Shown in pieces: positions 1-5,896 of a stretch of 7,012 nt of DNA. Numbering within the stretch: the stretch's first letter is position 1; each line of letters begins with the position of its first letter. Under the pieces are notes generated by a model. That model had not been told where the DNA came from. It saw nothing but the letters and a program-made list of their open reading frames with translations, and searched no databases. A program made the position numbers and the translations under genes. Source of the DNA: Candidatus Aminicenantota bacterium (GTDB lineage Bacteria; Acidobacteriota; Aminicenantia; Aminicenantales; Aminicenantaceae); the NCBI GenBank assembly GCA_016926925.1, contig JAFGNQ010000201.1, positions 1-7,012 on the forward strand, given 5' to 3'.

Positions 1-56
1 GACGACTTGGAAAAAATTGATTAACTGCCATACGAAAGGTTTCATTTTTCAGTCCG

Positions 57-75
57 AGCAGAGAATTTCTCTGCT
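57..75. repeat. Perfect inverted repeat (8-bp stem, 3-nt loop) downstream of the deacylase gene
   Basis: AGCAGAGA at 57-64 is followed by ATT and then by its exact reverse complement TCTCTGCT at 68-75. It starts about 43 bases past the stop codon of the minus-strand deacylase gene, where an mRNA 3' end is expected. No T-run follows it on either strand, so it is not a textbook intrinsic terminator. It could stabilise the transcript end or act with another factor. The rest of 1-118 shows no gene. Confidence 0.45.
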
Positions 76-118
76 GCAAATGTGTTCAGGGCGGGTGCGG
101 TCCTCGGACGATCAGGAT

Positions 119-1741
119 TCATTGTTCGGTTGTCTGCTCGATATAAATACCACCTTTAAAGGGAATGAATTTTCCTCCAAGATTTTCCGTCATCTCCTCA
201 CTCTCGAGAGCGAATACCCCGTTGACCAGAACATGGATGACACCTTCGGCCAGAACATTCGGGTGTGCCCAGTCGGATCTGTCGATAATTCTCTCCGGGT
301 CGAAGATGGCTATGTCGGCATAGCACCCCTCTTTGATCTCGCCTCTGTCTTCCAACCTGAAATACTTCGCTGTTTTTCCAGACATCTTGTGTACGGCCTC
401 TTCAAGGGACAGGACTTTCCACTCCCTCACATAGCGGCCGAGAACCCGAGGAAACGTACCGTAAGAGCGGGGATGGCTCTCCGAAGCGCTGGAGCCTCCG
501 TCGCTGCTGATTACGGTCCAGGACCTGGTCATGATATAGCGGACATCGTCTTCCGAGCAGGCACCGAGCGTGACGAGCGTCTCAGGGTCCTCGGTAACGA
601 TGTCCACGATCATAGCAAAGGGATCGACATTCCTCTCTTTCGATATATCGACCAGCATTTCCCCTTCATAATCAGGGAATCTTTCACAGACGACGATGCG
701 AAAAGAATCATAACCCACGGTCTGGACCCAGCTGTAGACTTCCGGCGGCGGATCTTCGGTGAGCTTTTGAATCGCTTTGCGTTTTTCGGGATCTCTAAGG
801 GCCTCCCCAATCTTTCCTATGGGAACTCCCTCCGGGGGGACAAGCACGGCAATCAAGGGAGCGGTTGCCGCCCCGTCATAAGGGTACTGATCGACAGTCA
901 CGTCAAGGCCGCGGTCAATGGCTGCTTGGATCATGACGGAGACATCCTTTGACTTTCCCCAATTCGAAATCCCCACAGCCTTGTGATGGGCGGGATGGGG
1001 ACGTGCTCCCGACTTTTCACCAATTTCTATGCACTCCCTGACAGAACCGATAAAATCATTGACCGGATCGCGCACATGGGAATCGTATGCGCCGTCATAG
1101 GGAGCCACAACCTTGGCCAGCTCTACCACTTCCTCGGTGGCGGCGAACCGTCCCGGGAGGTACATAAGCCCGCTCGACAGCCCAATGGCCCCCATTTCCA
1201 TGGCTTTCTTGACCAGGGACTTCATCTTATCCAGTTCTTCCGGCGTGGGCGCCCTGTTTTCCATACGCATCACGGACTGACGGATGCCGTTGTGGCCGGC
1301 ATAAAAAGCCCAGTTGGTACCGACTCCATTCTTCTCAGCAGCCTTAAAAAAGCTCTCGGCCGTTTTCAGATTCCAAAATCCATCGACTCCGAAAAGACAT
1401 GTCGTCACTCCCTGTCTGATGAAATTTTCGTTGGCTCTGTATTTTGAGCTCCTTATAGCCCGGTCGGAATGGCTGTGGGCGTCGATAAAACCGGGTGCGA
1501 CAATAAGGCCTGAGGCATCGATTCTCTTCCCTGTCTTCGCCCTGGAGAGATTGCCGATTTTCACGATAGTATCTCCCAGGATACCCACGTCATTTTTGTA
1601 TTCCGGTTTTCCTGTTCCATCCACAATCGTGCCGTTGGCGATGATCACATCAAAGGTGGATGTATCATAACATCCGAACAAACCCAGTAACGCCGGTAAA
1701 GCAAGACAAAGAAATGATACTGGAATTCTTTTATTTGACAT
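119..1741 (-). CDS. N-acyl-D-amino-acid deacylase family amidohydrolase, predicted lipoprotein
   Basis: This 540-residue protein belongs to the D-aminoacylase branch of the metal-dependent amidohydrolase superfamily, whose members hydrolyse N-acyl-D-amino acids to a carboxylate and a D-amino acid. Residues 1-24 form a lipoprotein signal peptide ending in the lipobox LFGC, with Cys24 as the lipidation site, so the enzyme should be tethered in the envelope. The N-terminal beta domain (VIIANGTIVDGTG) leads into the metal motif DAHSHSD (His89, His91). Further family landmarks are SHVRD (His222), the AHHKA motif (His252/His253), ISSDGG (Asp414) and a C-terminal ADIAIFDP segment followed by VHVLVNG-like sequence that closes the beta domain. 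One departure is visible: the usual NCG motif after QGVTT reads VDG here, so Asp120 stands where the metal-bridging Cys of characterised D-aminoacylases lies. The longest frame starts with TTG at 1756, but I chose the ATG at 1741 because AAAGGAG lies 5 bases upstream of it. It is the last gene of a three-gene minus-strand block. The family is clear; the actual substrate is not. Confidence 0.88.
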   Translation of the reverse strand: MSNKRIPVSFLCLALPALLGLFGCYDTSTFDVIIANGTIVDGTGKPEYKNDVGILGDTIVKIGNLSRAKTGKRIDASGLIVAPGFIDAHSHSDRAIRSSKYRANENFIRQGVTTCLFGVDGFWNLKTAESFFKAAEKNGVGTNWAFYAGHNGIRQSVMRMENRAPTPEELDKMKSLVKKAMEMGAIGLSSGLMYLPGRFAATEEVVELAKVVAPYDGAYDSHVRDPVNDFIGSVRECIEIGEKSGARPHPAHHKAVGISNWGKSKDVSVMIQAAIDRGLDVTVDQYPYDGAATAPLIAVLVPPEGVPIGKIGEALRDPEKRKAIQKLTEDPPPEVYSWVQTVGYDSFRIVVCERFPDYEGEMLVDISKERNVDPFAMIVDIVTEDPETLVTLGACSEDDVRYIMTRSWTVISSDGGSSASESHPRSYGTFPRVLGRYVREWKVLSLEEAVHKMSGKTAKYFRLEDRGEIKEGCYADIAIFDPERIIDRSDWAHPNVLAEGVIHVLVNGVFALESEEMTENLGGKFIPFKGGIYIEQTTEQ

Positions 1742-1746
1742 ATCGA

Positions 1747-1753
1747 CTCCTTT
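1747..1753 (-). promoter_or_regulatory. Ribosome binding site setting the deacylase start
   Basis: AAAGGAG on the minus strand lies 5 bases before the ATG at 1741-1739. It lies inside the longer TTG-started frame, which makes the internal ATG the better start and puts the basic signal-peptide n-region (MSNKR) at the N-terminus. Confidence 0.75.
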
Positions 1754-1798
1754 CAACGACCGGATTCTGAAAATATGCAGAGATTGTTTATACTATGT

Positions 1799-2434
1799 TC
1801 AATCAAGAATTTTTTCCTGATTCTTTCTCCATTTCGCAAATTTCAAATACGGGGGCTCCAGCCACCGCGGAAGCTTAACCATAAGGAACGGGTCTGTTTT
1901 TGGATATATAGGCGGAACCAGGACGGTCAAGATTCCAAGGTGGTTCGCACCCATGATATCGGTAAAGATTCTGTCTCCGACCATGAGAGTCTTGGAAGGG
2001 TGCGACCGGAGATACTCCAGGGCGGCTTGAAAGGCTAATGGTGAAGGTTTTCGTTTATCGGGAAAAATGGCCTTGATACCTAACTGAGTTTCGATTTCAC
2101 GGATCCGCTTCATTCTCGCATTCGTGCGGGGGACATTCGAGAGCAGACAGAGATTTACCCGCGCGACAAGCCACCTGGTAAAATCCCGGACCTCATCAGA
2201 GATCTGCGACTCCCCAAACGGCACAAGCGTCTGATCGATATCCAGTATGACCGCCTCAATATTTCTTTCGTTCAAGATATTTCGAATGTCGGGCACGGAA
2301 CTCACTTCGAAGTCCGGAATGGCATTTTGGAGCTTGAACAAAAGATTCAGGTTGAAGAAAAAATCGATGTTGATCCAGTCTCTAAGCGACATATGAATCC
2401 ACGAATGCACTTTCGATGAAATTATGCGGAGCAT
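1799..2434 (-). CDS. YqeG-like HAD superfamily (IIIA) phosphatase
   Basis: This soluble protein of up to 211 residues carries the haloacid dehalogenase phosphatase motifs in the order and spacing of the YqeG family. Motif I is DIDQT (Asp65 nucleophile, Asp67 acid/base), motif II is LLSN (Ser99, Asn100), motif III is the Lys129-Pro130 pair in KRKP, and motif IV is GDRIFTD (Asp154, Asp159). The C-terminal LVPPIYPKTDPF stretch also resembles YqeG proteins. Family members are cytoplasmic Mg-dependent phosphatases; physiological substrates are poorly defined. The region before motif I is about 30 residues longer than in Bacillus YqeG as I recall it. The ATG at 2434 has AAGG directly abutting it, which is poor spacing. 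The ATG at 2392 (MSLRDW) has GTGGA 5 bases ahead and would give 197 residues, so the start is uncertain. It lies between the Ntn hydrolase gene (91-base gap) and the deacylase gene (57-base gap), and may be co-transcribed with them without sharing their function. Confidence 0.85.
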   Translation of the reverse strand: MLRIISSKVHSWIHMSLRDWINIDFFFNLNLLFKLQNAIPDFEVSSVPDIRNILNERNIEAVILDIDQTLVPFGESQISDEVRDFTRWLVARVNLCLLSNVPRTNARMKRIREIETQLGIKAIFPDKRKPSPLAFQAALEYLRSHPSKTLMVGDRIFTDIMGANHLGILTVLVPPIYPKTDPFLMVKLPRWLEPPYLKFAKWRKNQEKILD

Positions 2435-2455
2435 CCTTGCGGCATCGGCAGGACA

Positions 2456-2484
2456 AAATTACCAACTGATATACGGAAAGTCAA
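2456..2484 (-). promoter_or_regulatory. Candidate sigma70-type promoter before the HAD gene
   Basis: On the minus strand TTGACT (2484-2479) is followed after exactly 17 bases by TAATTT (2461-2456). The -35 matches the consensus at 5 of 6 positions and the -10 at only 3 of 6. Transcription would start near 2449. That leaves a leader of only about 15 bases for the ATG at 2434 but a normal leader for the ATG at 2392. It is a candidate internal promoter of the minus-strand block. Confidence 0.3.
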
Positions 2485-2525
2485 ATGAAGTTCTTTGCAT
2501 ATCCGCTTTTAGATCCGGAACAAAT

Positions 2526-3779
2526 TCAGCGCAGGAGCTTGAATGTTCGAGGGGAAGAATATTCGAGAACCACTTTGGATTTGTCTTCGGGATCCGGCTT
2601 CTCGCCAAGATAGAACCTGACGGTCAACGTACGGCTGTCCATATCATACTGGGCATACCAGAGAGTGCGGCCGGGGGCACGATCCGGATTGGAAGATGCC
2701 TTCGGGGGAACCGCAACAAGGTTATTAATGCCTTCTATCTCATCCGGAGAAAACTTTTTGTTCTCGGAAATGGATTCATGCAAGATTTTGTACCTTCGCA
2801 AGCTGCTTCCGGAGTCTTTTTCATCTAAATTCTCGACATTCCGATGATGAAAAACCAGATGGTTGGTGATGCATTGAGGTCCATTACCGTCGATGATGTA
2901 GCTGCGGTTGCGGTTGGGTGAGAACTCGAAGATGAAGGATTTTCCCGACAGGTCTCCGATGATGTAATGGCAGGGAATGAATCCGTAGAAGTGTTTGAGC
3001 GAAAGCATCGCCTCTTTGGCCTCTTGGACGTTTTTGCAGTTGTCCAGGAGGTAACGCATAGCTGACAGTTCGGCAAAACCAGCCTCGTTCCCCGGTTCGT
3101 GACCGAACTTTCTCAGGGATTCCTCTTCAGCCAGAATGGCTACTGTCAGGCCTTCGGAGTTGATACCATCGATCACTCCGCTCAGCAGATCGAAATTGTG
3201 GAGCGCCAACGAAGAATAGCCTTGATCCGGATGCAATTCGATGAGGTAAGGACGGGCCATAACAGGGAGTTCGCCTGGTTTTGGATATCTTCCCTCAATG
3301 GTCCCTGTCGTAAATTCGTAATTGCGGCTCAGGATGCTGTGCCCGCTTTTCGTGTGGCTTTTGGGGTAGAAGACGACCGAGCAACCTGGGGGCATCACCA
3401 TCAAGTACGGAAGTCCCGTAAAATCGTAGGCATTATCATCAATGCGTTTCTCAAAGGCTTCGGCAATTCCTCGCATTCTATCGAAAAGAATGGGGTCGTT
3501 CTTCTTCATGTATTCCCGTTTGACTTTGTTCATCAAAGGATCGCCGGCAGGTTGCATCTGTGTGCCGTGGTTTTTAGCGATCTCTGCCAGTTTTTTCCCG
3601 ATTTCAAAATTGCTGCCCTTGATAATGACATGCCGCACTTCGGCAAAATGTTCGAGGCTGCCGGCAACGACCGTGTTCGTGAATTCCAATTCCCAAGGTG
3701 TCAGAGTGGCGACTAAAAAGGCAATCGCCGCCAGTAAAAGGACTATAAAAATATACTTTTTATGTTGGCTGTCATTCAT
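2526..3779 (-). CDS. Membrane-anchored Ntn-type amide hydrolase, C45 / penicillin acyltransferase-like
   Basis: The 417-residue product starts with a short polar segment and a hydrophobic helix (about residues 8-27), then a long soluble region, so it is probably anchored in the inner membrane with its domain outside the cytoplasm. The soluble part resembles the linear amide C-N hydrolases and acyl-CoA:6-aminopenicillanate acyltransferase (peptidase C45) group of N-terminal-nucleophile enzymes. PPGCSVV supplies a candidate nucleophile Cys133, and LSRNYEF (Arg152, Asn153) matches the conserved Arg-Asn-Tyr/Leu-Asp/Glu strand. GINSEGL (Asn207) matches the family GxNExGL motif, and ITNH (Asn306) the later conserved Asn. 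If it follows the family, autocatalytic cleavage before Cys133 would free the nucleophile; the 132-residue leading part is consistent with a propeptide. Such enzymes hydrolyse or transfer acyl groups in amides; the substrate cannot be named. The longest frame begins with GTG at 3788, but GAGGTG 6 bases before the ATG at 3779 favours the shorter start. It is the first gene of the minus-strand block. Confidence 0.72.
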   Translation of the reverse strand: MNDSQHKKYIFIVLLLAAIAFLVATLTPWELEFTNTVVAGSLEHFAEVRHVIIKGSNFEIGKKLAEIAKNHGTQMQPAGDPLMNKVKREYMKKNDPILFDRMRGIAEAFEKRIDDNAYDFTGLPYLMVMPPGCSVVFYPKSHTKSGHSILSRNYEFTTGTIEGRYPKPGELPVMARPYLIELHPDQGYSSLALHNFDLLSGVIDGINSEGLTVAILAEEESLRKFGHEPGNEAGFAELSAMRYLLDNCKNVQEAKEAMLSLKHFYGFIPCHYIIGDLSGKSFIFEFSPNRNRSYIIDGNGPQCITNHLVFHHRNVENLDEKDSGSSLRRYKILHESISENKKFSPDEIEGINNLVAVPPKASSNPDRAPGRTLWYAQYDMDSRTLTVRFYLGEKPDPEDKSKVVLEYSSPRTFKLLR

Positions 3780-3785
3780 GGTTCT

Positions 3786-3791
3786 CACCTC
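3786..3791 (-). promoter_or_regulatory. Ribosome binding site setting the Ntn hydrolase start
   Basis: GAGGTG on the minus strand lies 6 bases upstream of the ATG at 3779-3777. It overlaps the alternative GTG start at 3788, so the internal ATG is preferred. Confidence 0.65.
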
Positions 3792-3934
3792 GTCGCACTT
3801 TTTGTGAAGGCAATCAAAATCATCAATTACGAACTACAATAATACACGACCTTCTTACTTCCATAATGGATAATTTCACCCTCATTATTTCTTACGCAAC
3901 GCCTGGAAAAAAGTTCCGCAATACATATTATGAA

Positions 3935-3952
3935 ATTGAATTCTGATTGAAT
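3935..3952 (+). repeat. Direct repeat ATTGAAT with 11-base period, possible operator
   Basis: ATTGAAT occurs at 3935-3941 and again at 3946-3952, separated by TCTG. The 11-base period places both copies on the same face of the helix. They lie just downstream of the candidate -10 at 3926-3931, where a repressor could block initiation of the thioesterase-sulfotransferase unit. In AT-rich DNA this could also be chance. Confidence 0.3.
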
Positions 3953-3985
3953 ATTTTTCGCACACTTGGTACATATAGAGGTATC

Positions 3986-4426
3986 ATGTCACGAGTTAAA
4001 CTCAAACCTCTGCCGCATTACCCTTTCAGTACGGAAATAAAAGTTCGCATAACCGACTTGAATTACGGAGGGCACCTCGGAAATGATTCCTTGCTCTCCT
4101 TGATCCATGAAGCCCGTGTGGCCTTTCTGGCGGAACATGGCTTCACGGAGATGAACTGCGGCGGCGTGTCCACGATGATGGCAGATGCATCCATCGTCTA
4201 CCAAGGAGAAGCTTTCGCCGGTGATATCCTGAAATTCGAGGTGGCCGCCGGAGAAGCCACCCGGATCGGCTTCCGGGTCTTTTTTCGAGCGACGCGAGTC
4301 GCAGACGACAAGCCGATAGCCCTGGCCGAAACGGGAATCGTGTGTTTCGACTACACAGCCCGGAAAATCCAGCCCCTTCCAGAAGCAGTAAAAGCTCTGT
4401 GCGTCGCAGACGCAAACTGCAAATAG
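3986..4426 (+). CDS. Hotdog-fold acyl-CoA thioesterase, 4-hydroxybenzoyl-CoA thioesterase-like
   Basis: The 146-residue protein has the size and layout of a single-domain hotdog thioesterase of the 4HBT/YbgC type, cytoplasmic enzymes that hydrolyse acyl-CoA or acyl-carrier-protein thioesters. The N-terminal strand VRITDLNYGGHLGND holds the catalytic-region Asp24 followed by Gly29-His30 and Asn33, matching the family pattern D-x-N-x-x-G-H-x-x-N. The long central hotdog helix follows (SLLSLIHEARVAFLAEHG, with Glu42 and Arg44). Then come the strands ADASIVYQGEAFAGDILKFE and GFRVFFRATR, and a final AETGIVCFDYTARKIQPLP strand typical of the fold. The longest frame would start with TTG at 3947, but the ATG at 3986 has AGAGG just upstream (3977-3981) and starts close to the first strand as expected. 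It is followed after 65 bases by the sulfotransferase gene on the same strand with no visible terminator, so the two are probably co-transcribed. The thioester substrate is unknown; no signal peptide is present. Confidence 0.85.
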   Translation: MSRVKLKPLPHYPFSTEIKVRITDLNYGGHLGNDSLLSLIHEARVAFLAEHGFTEMNCGGVSTMMADASIVYQGEAFAGDILKFEVAAGEATRIGFRVFFRATRVADDKPIALAETGIVCFDYTARKIQPLPEAVKALCVADANCK

Positions 4427-4479
4427 CCGGTTCCTCAGTCAGTAGAATCTCTTGGGCTTCCGTTTTTGAAAGTGAGGAT

Positions 4480-4485
4480 AAGGAG
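4480..4485 (+). promoter_or_regulatory. Ribosome binding site setting the sulfotransferase start
   Basis: AAGGAG lies 6 bases upstream of the ATG at 4492. This rules out the longer open frame from 4342, whose first 50 codons mostly overlap the thioesterase gene out of frame and do not look like protein. Confidence 0.85.
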
Positions 4486-4491
4486 CTAAGA

Positions 4492-5781
4492 ATGAACCCT
4501 AAAAAAATTTCCTTTTCCCCGATCGGAATTTTCATCGTATTCTCCTTGGCCTACTTGGCTTTTTCCTATCCTACCGTATTTCCTACGGGCACCACCATCT
4601 ACAAGCCAGGTGCATGCTACAACAGTTATATCCTGATCGCAGACCATGCAACTCTGGGCAACCACCCTTCTGCAAAAATCAGAGCGCAAAGCAAAATTCC
4701 CGATGACATCCGCCTGGTCGATATGAACGGCACTGTCGTCCACACATGGAAGGTGATCCCCCACTTCAACAAACGATGTCGGCTGCTTCCCAATGGGCAT
4801 CTGCTCTATGTCGGTCCGGACAAAACCATCATCGAATATGACTGGAACAGCAGAATCGTCTGGTCACATAAAGGGATTGACTCCATAAACGACATGCGGT
4901 GGCTTCCTAACAATAATCGGCTGTTCCTGGCACACGAGCCTCTTCCCGATGAGTATCAGAAACAGGTCAAAGATGTGGAGATTGCCCCCTGGTGGGGGCT
5001 TCGCAAAAGGGGCAGTGAAGAAAAACAATTGAGCGGCGACATCTATGAAGTGACACCGGACAAGCGAATCGTCTGGGAATGGCATGCCTGCAATCATCTG
5101 GATCTGAATCGATTCTCGCCGGTCACACCTGAGGGAGACTGGCTTCATATGAACACAATCTTCCCCATTCCGGAGAACAAATGGTACGATGCCGGCGACG
5201 AGCGGTTCAAACCCGGCAATATCCTCATCAACCCGAGAAACATCGATACGCTTTATATCGTCGATAAGGACACTAAAAAAATCGTTTGGGAGTGGACTCA
5301 CACCTATAAAGGTGGATTGTCTCACTGTCATGAACCTGAAATGATAGAAAAAGGATTGCCCGGCGAAGGGGATATCATCTTGTTCGACAACGGACTATTT
5401 CCAAGGCACAGGACTCACTGCGGACAAACATTGATCATTGAATTCAACCCTGTCACCAAGGAAATCGTCTGGAAGTATGAGACCGAAGGGTACGCCAATA
5501 TCAAATTCTTCAGCAAGACGATGGGATCACAAAAGAGACTCCCTAACGGCAATACATTCATAGCCGAGGACAACACGGGCAGGCTCTTTCAGGTAAAACC
5601 AGACGGAGAGATTGTCTGGGAATATATGAACAGAGGCGGCACCTGCCGTCCATTCCCGGTCGCCTATGATTACTGCACGCAGTTGAAAGCTTTACCGAAG
5701 CCCCCAGAACATGCGGTCACACCTCCGAACAACCTGGAATGGCACATTGAGCCTGATGTTTTCAGAAAAGAAGTGAAATAA
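4492..5781 (+). CDS. Arylsulfotransferase (AssT/ASST) family beta-propeller protein, exported
   Basis: The 429-residue product begins with a hydrophobic segment (about residues 10-27) that acts as a signal peptide or anchor, so it should work in the periplasm. The rest looks like a beta-propeller. A strand motif recurs as RIVWSH (121-126), RIVWEW (192-197), KIVWEW (263-268), EIVWKY (324-329) and EIVWEY (373-378), with VVHTWK (82-87) as a degenerate copy. A second motif recurs as RLLPNG, RWLPNN and RLPNGN (97-102, 136-141, 349-354). Together with DWLHMN (His219), SHCHEP (His278, His280), IILFDNG and PRHR (Arg305, Arg307) these match the PAPS-independent arylsulfate sulfotransferase families, which move sulfate between phenolic compounds through a sulfo-histidine. 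Which His is catalytic I cannot assign. No dsbL/dsbI-like genes, which accompany assT in some enterobacteria, are nearby, although seven cysteines are present. It follows the thioesterase gene by 65 bases. A non-sulfotransferase role of this propeller family remains possible. Confidence 0.8.
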   Translation: MNPKKISFSPIGIFIVFSLAYLAFSYPTVFPTGTTIYKPGACYNSYILIADHATLGNHPSAKIRAQSKIPDDIRLVDMNGTVVHTWKVIPHFNKRCRLLPNGHLLYVGPDKTIIEYDWNSRIVWSHKGIDSINDMRWLPNNNRLFLAHEPLPDEYQKQVKDVEIAPWWGLRKRGSEEKQLSGDIYEVTPDKRIVWEWHACNHLDLNRFSPVTPEGDWLHMNTIFPIPENKWYDAGDERFKPGNILINPRNIDTLYIVDKDTKKIVWEWTHTYKGGLSHCHEPEMIEKGLPGEGDIILFDNGLFPRHRTHCGQTLIIEFNPVTKEIVWKYETEGYANIKFFSKTMGSQKRLPNGNTFIAEDNTGRLFQVKPDGEIVWEYMNRGGTCRPFPVAYDYCTQLKALPKPPEHAVTPPNNLEWHIEPDVFRKEVK

Positions 5782-5896
5782 ACCTGATTGGCTGGTCAGT
5801 GCTGAATTTCATTCTGGATATTTTACTGTCAATTCATAAAATGATTCGGGCATTAAACTGCGGAACCCTGGATGTGAAGGCAAGGGGACTGAATCT
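5782..5896. other. Convergent intergenic gap, no clear terminator
   Basis: Two genes converge on these 115 bases, so transcripts from both sides should end here. I see only short, weak inverted repeats (for example CTGA/TCAG around 5785-5800) and no stem followed by a T-run on either strand. Termination may be Rho-dependent or the signals may be degenerate. Confidence 0.4.

Larger units (their letters stand above)
3780..3985. promoter_or_regulatory. AT-rich divergent intergenic region with promoters for both flanking units
   Basis: These 206 bases separate two divergent genes, so both promoters should lie here. For the plus strand, TATTAT at 3926-3931 is a 5-of-6 match to a -10 box, with a weak CTGGAA 17 bases upstream (3903-3908). 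For the minus strand, TATTAT (read from 3844 to 3839) is a good -10 without a convincing -35; TTGCGT (3899-3894) with AATTAT 18 bases on is an alternative. No ORF of note, riboswitch or RNA gene was recognised. Confidence 0.45.

Noticed and set aside
57..75. Intrinsic terminator call for the left hairpin
   Set aside because: The stem is excellent but no T-run follows on either strand, so I report it as an inverted repeat only.
17..952. Long open frame of 311 codons on the plus strand
   Set aside because: It runs antisense through the well-supported deacylase gene, and its translation shows no recognisable motif; it is a shadow of the other strand.
1742..1798. Separate promoter for the deacylase gene in the 57-base gap
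   Set aside because: AT-rich words such as TATAAAC occur, but no -35/-10 pair has acceptable spacing.
3099..3716. Open frame of 205 codons on the plus strand
   Set aside because: It is antisense to the Ntn hydrolase gene, whose conserved motifs account for this DNA.
3947..3985. TTG-started extension of the thioesterase
   Set aside because: No Shine-Dalgarno sequence precedes the TTG, and the internal ATG at 3986 has one; the extra 13 residues are not expected for the hotdog fold.
4342..4491. Fifty-codon N-terminal extension of the sulfotransferase frame
   Set aside because: It begins inside the thioesterase gene in another frame, is rich in Ser and Arg, and a strong AAGGAG precedes the ATG at 4492, which also exposes a proper signal segment.
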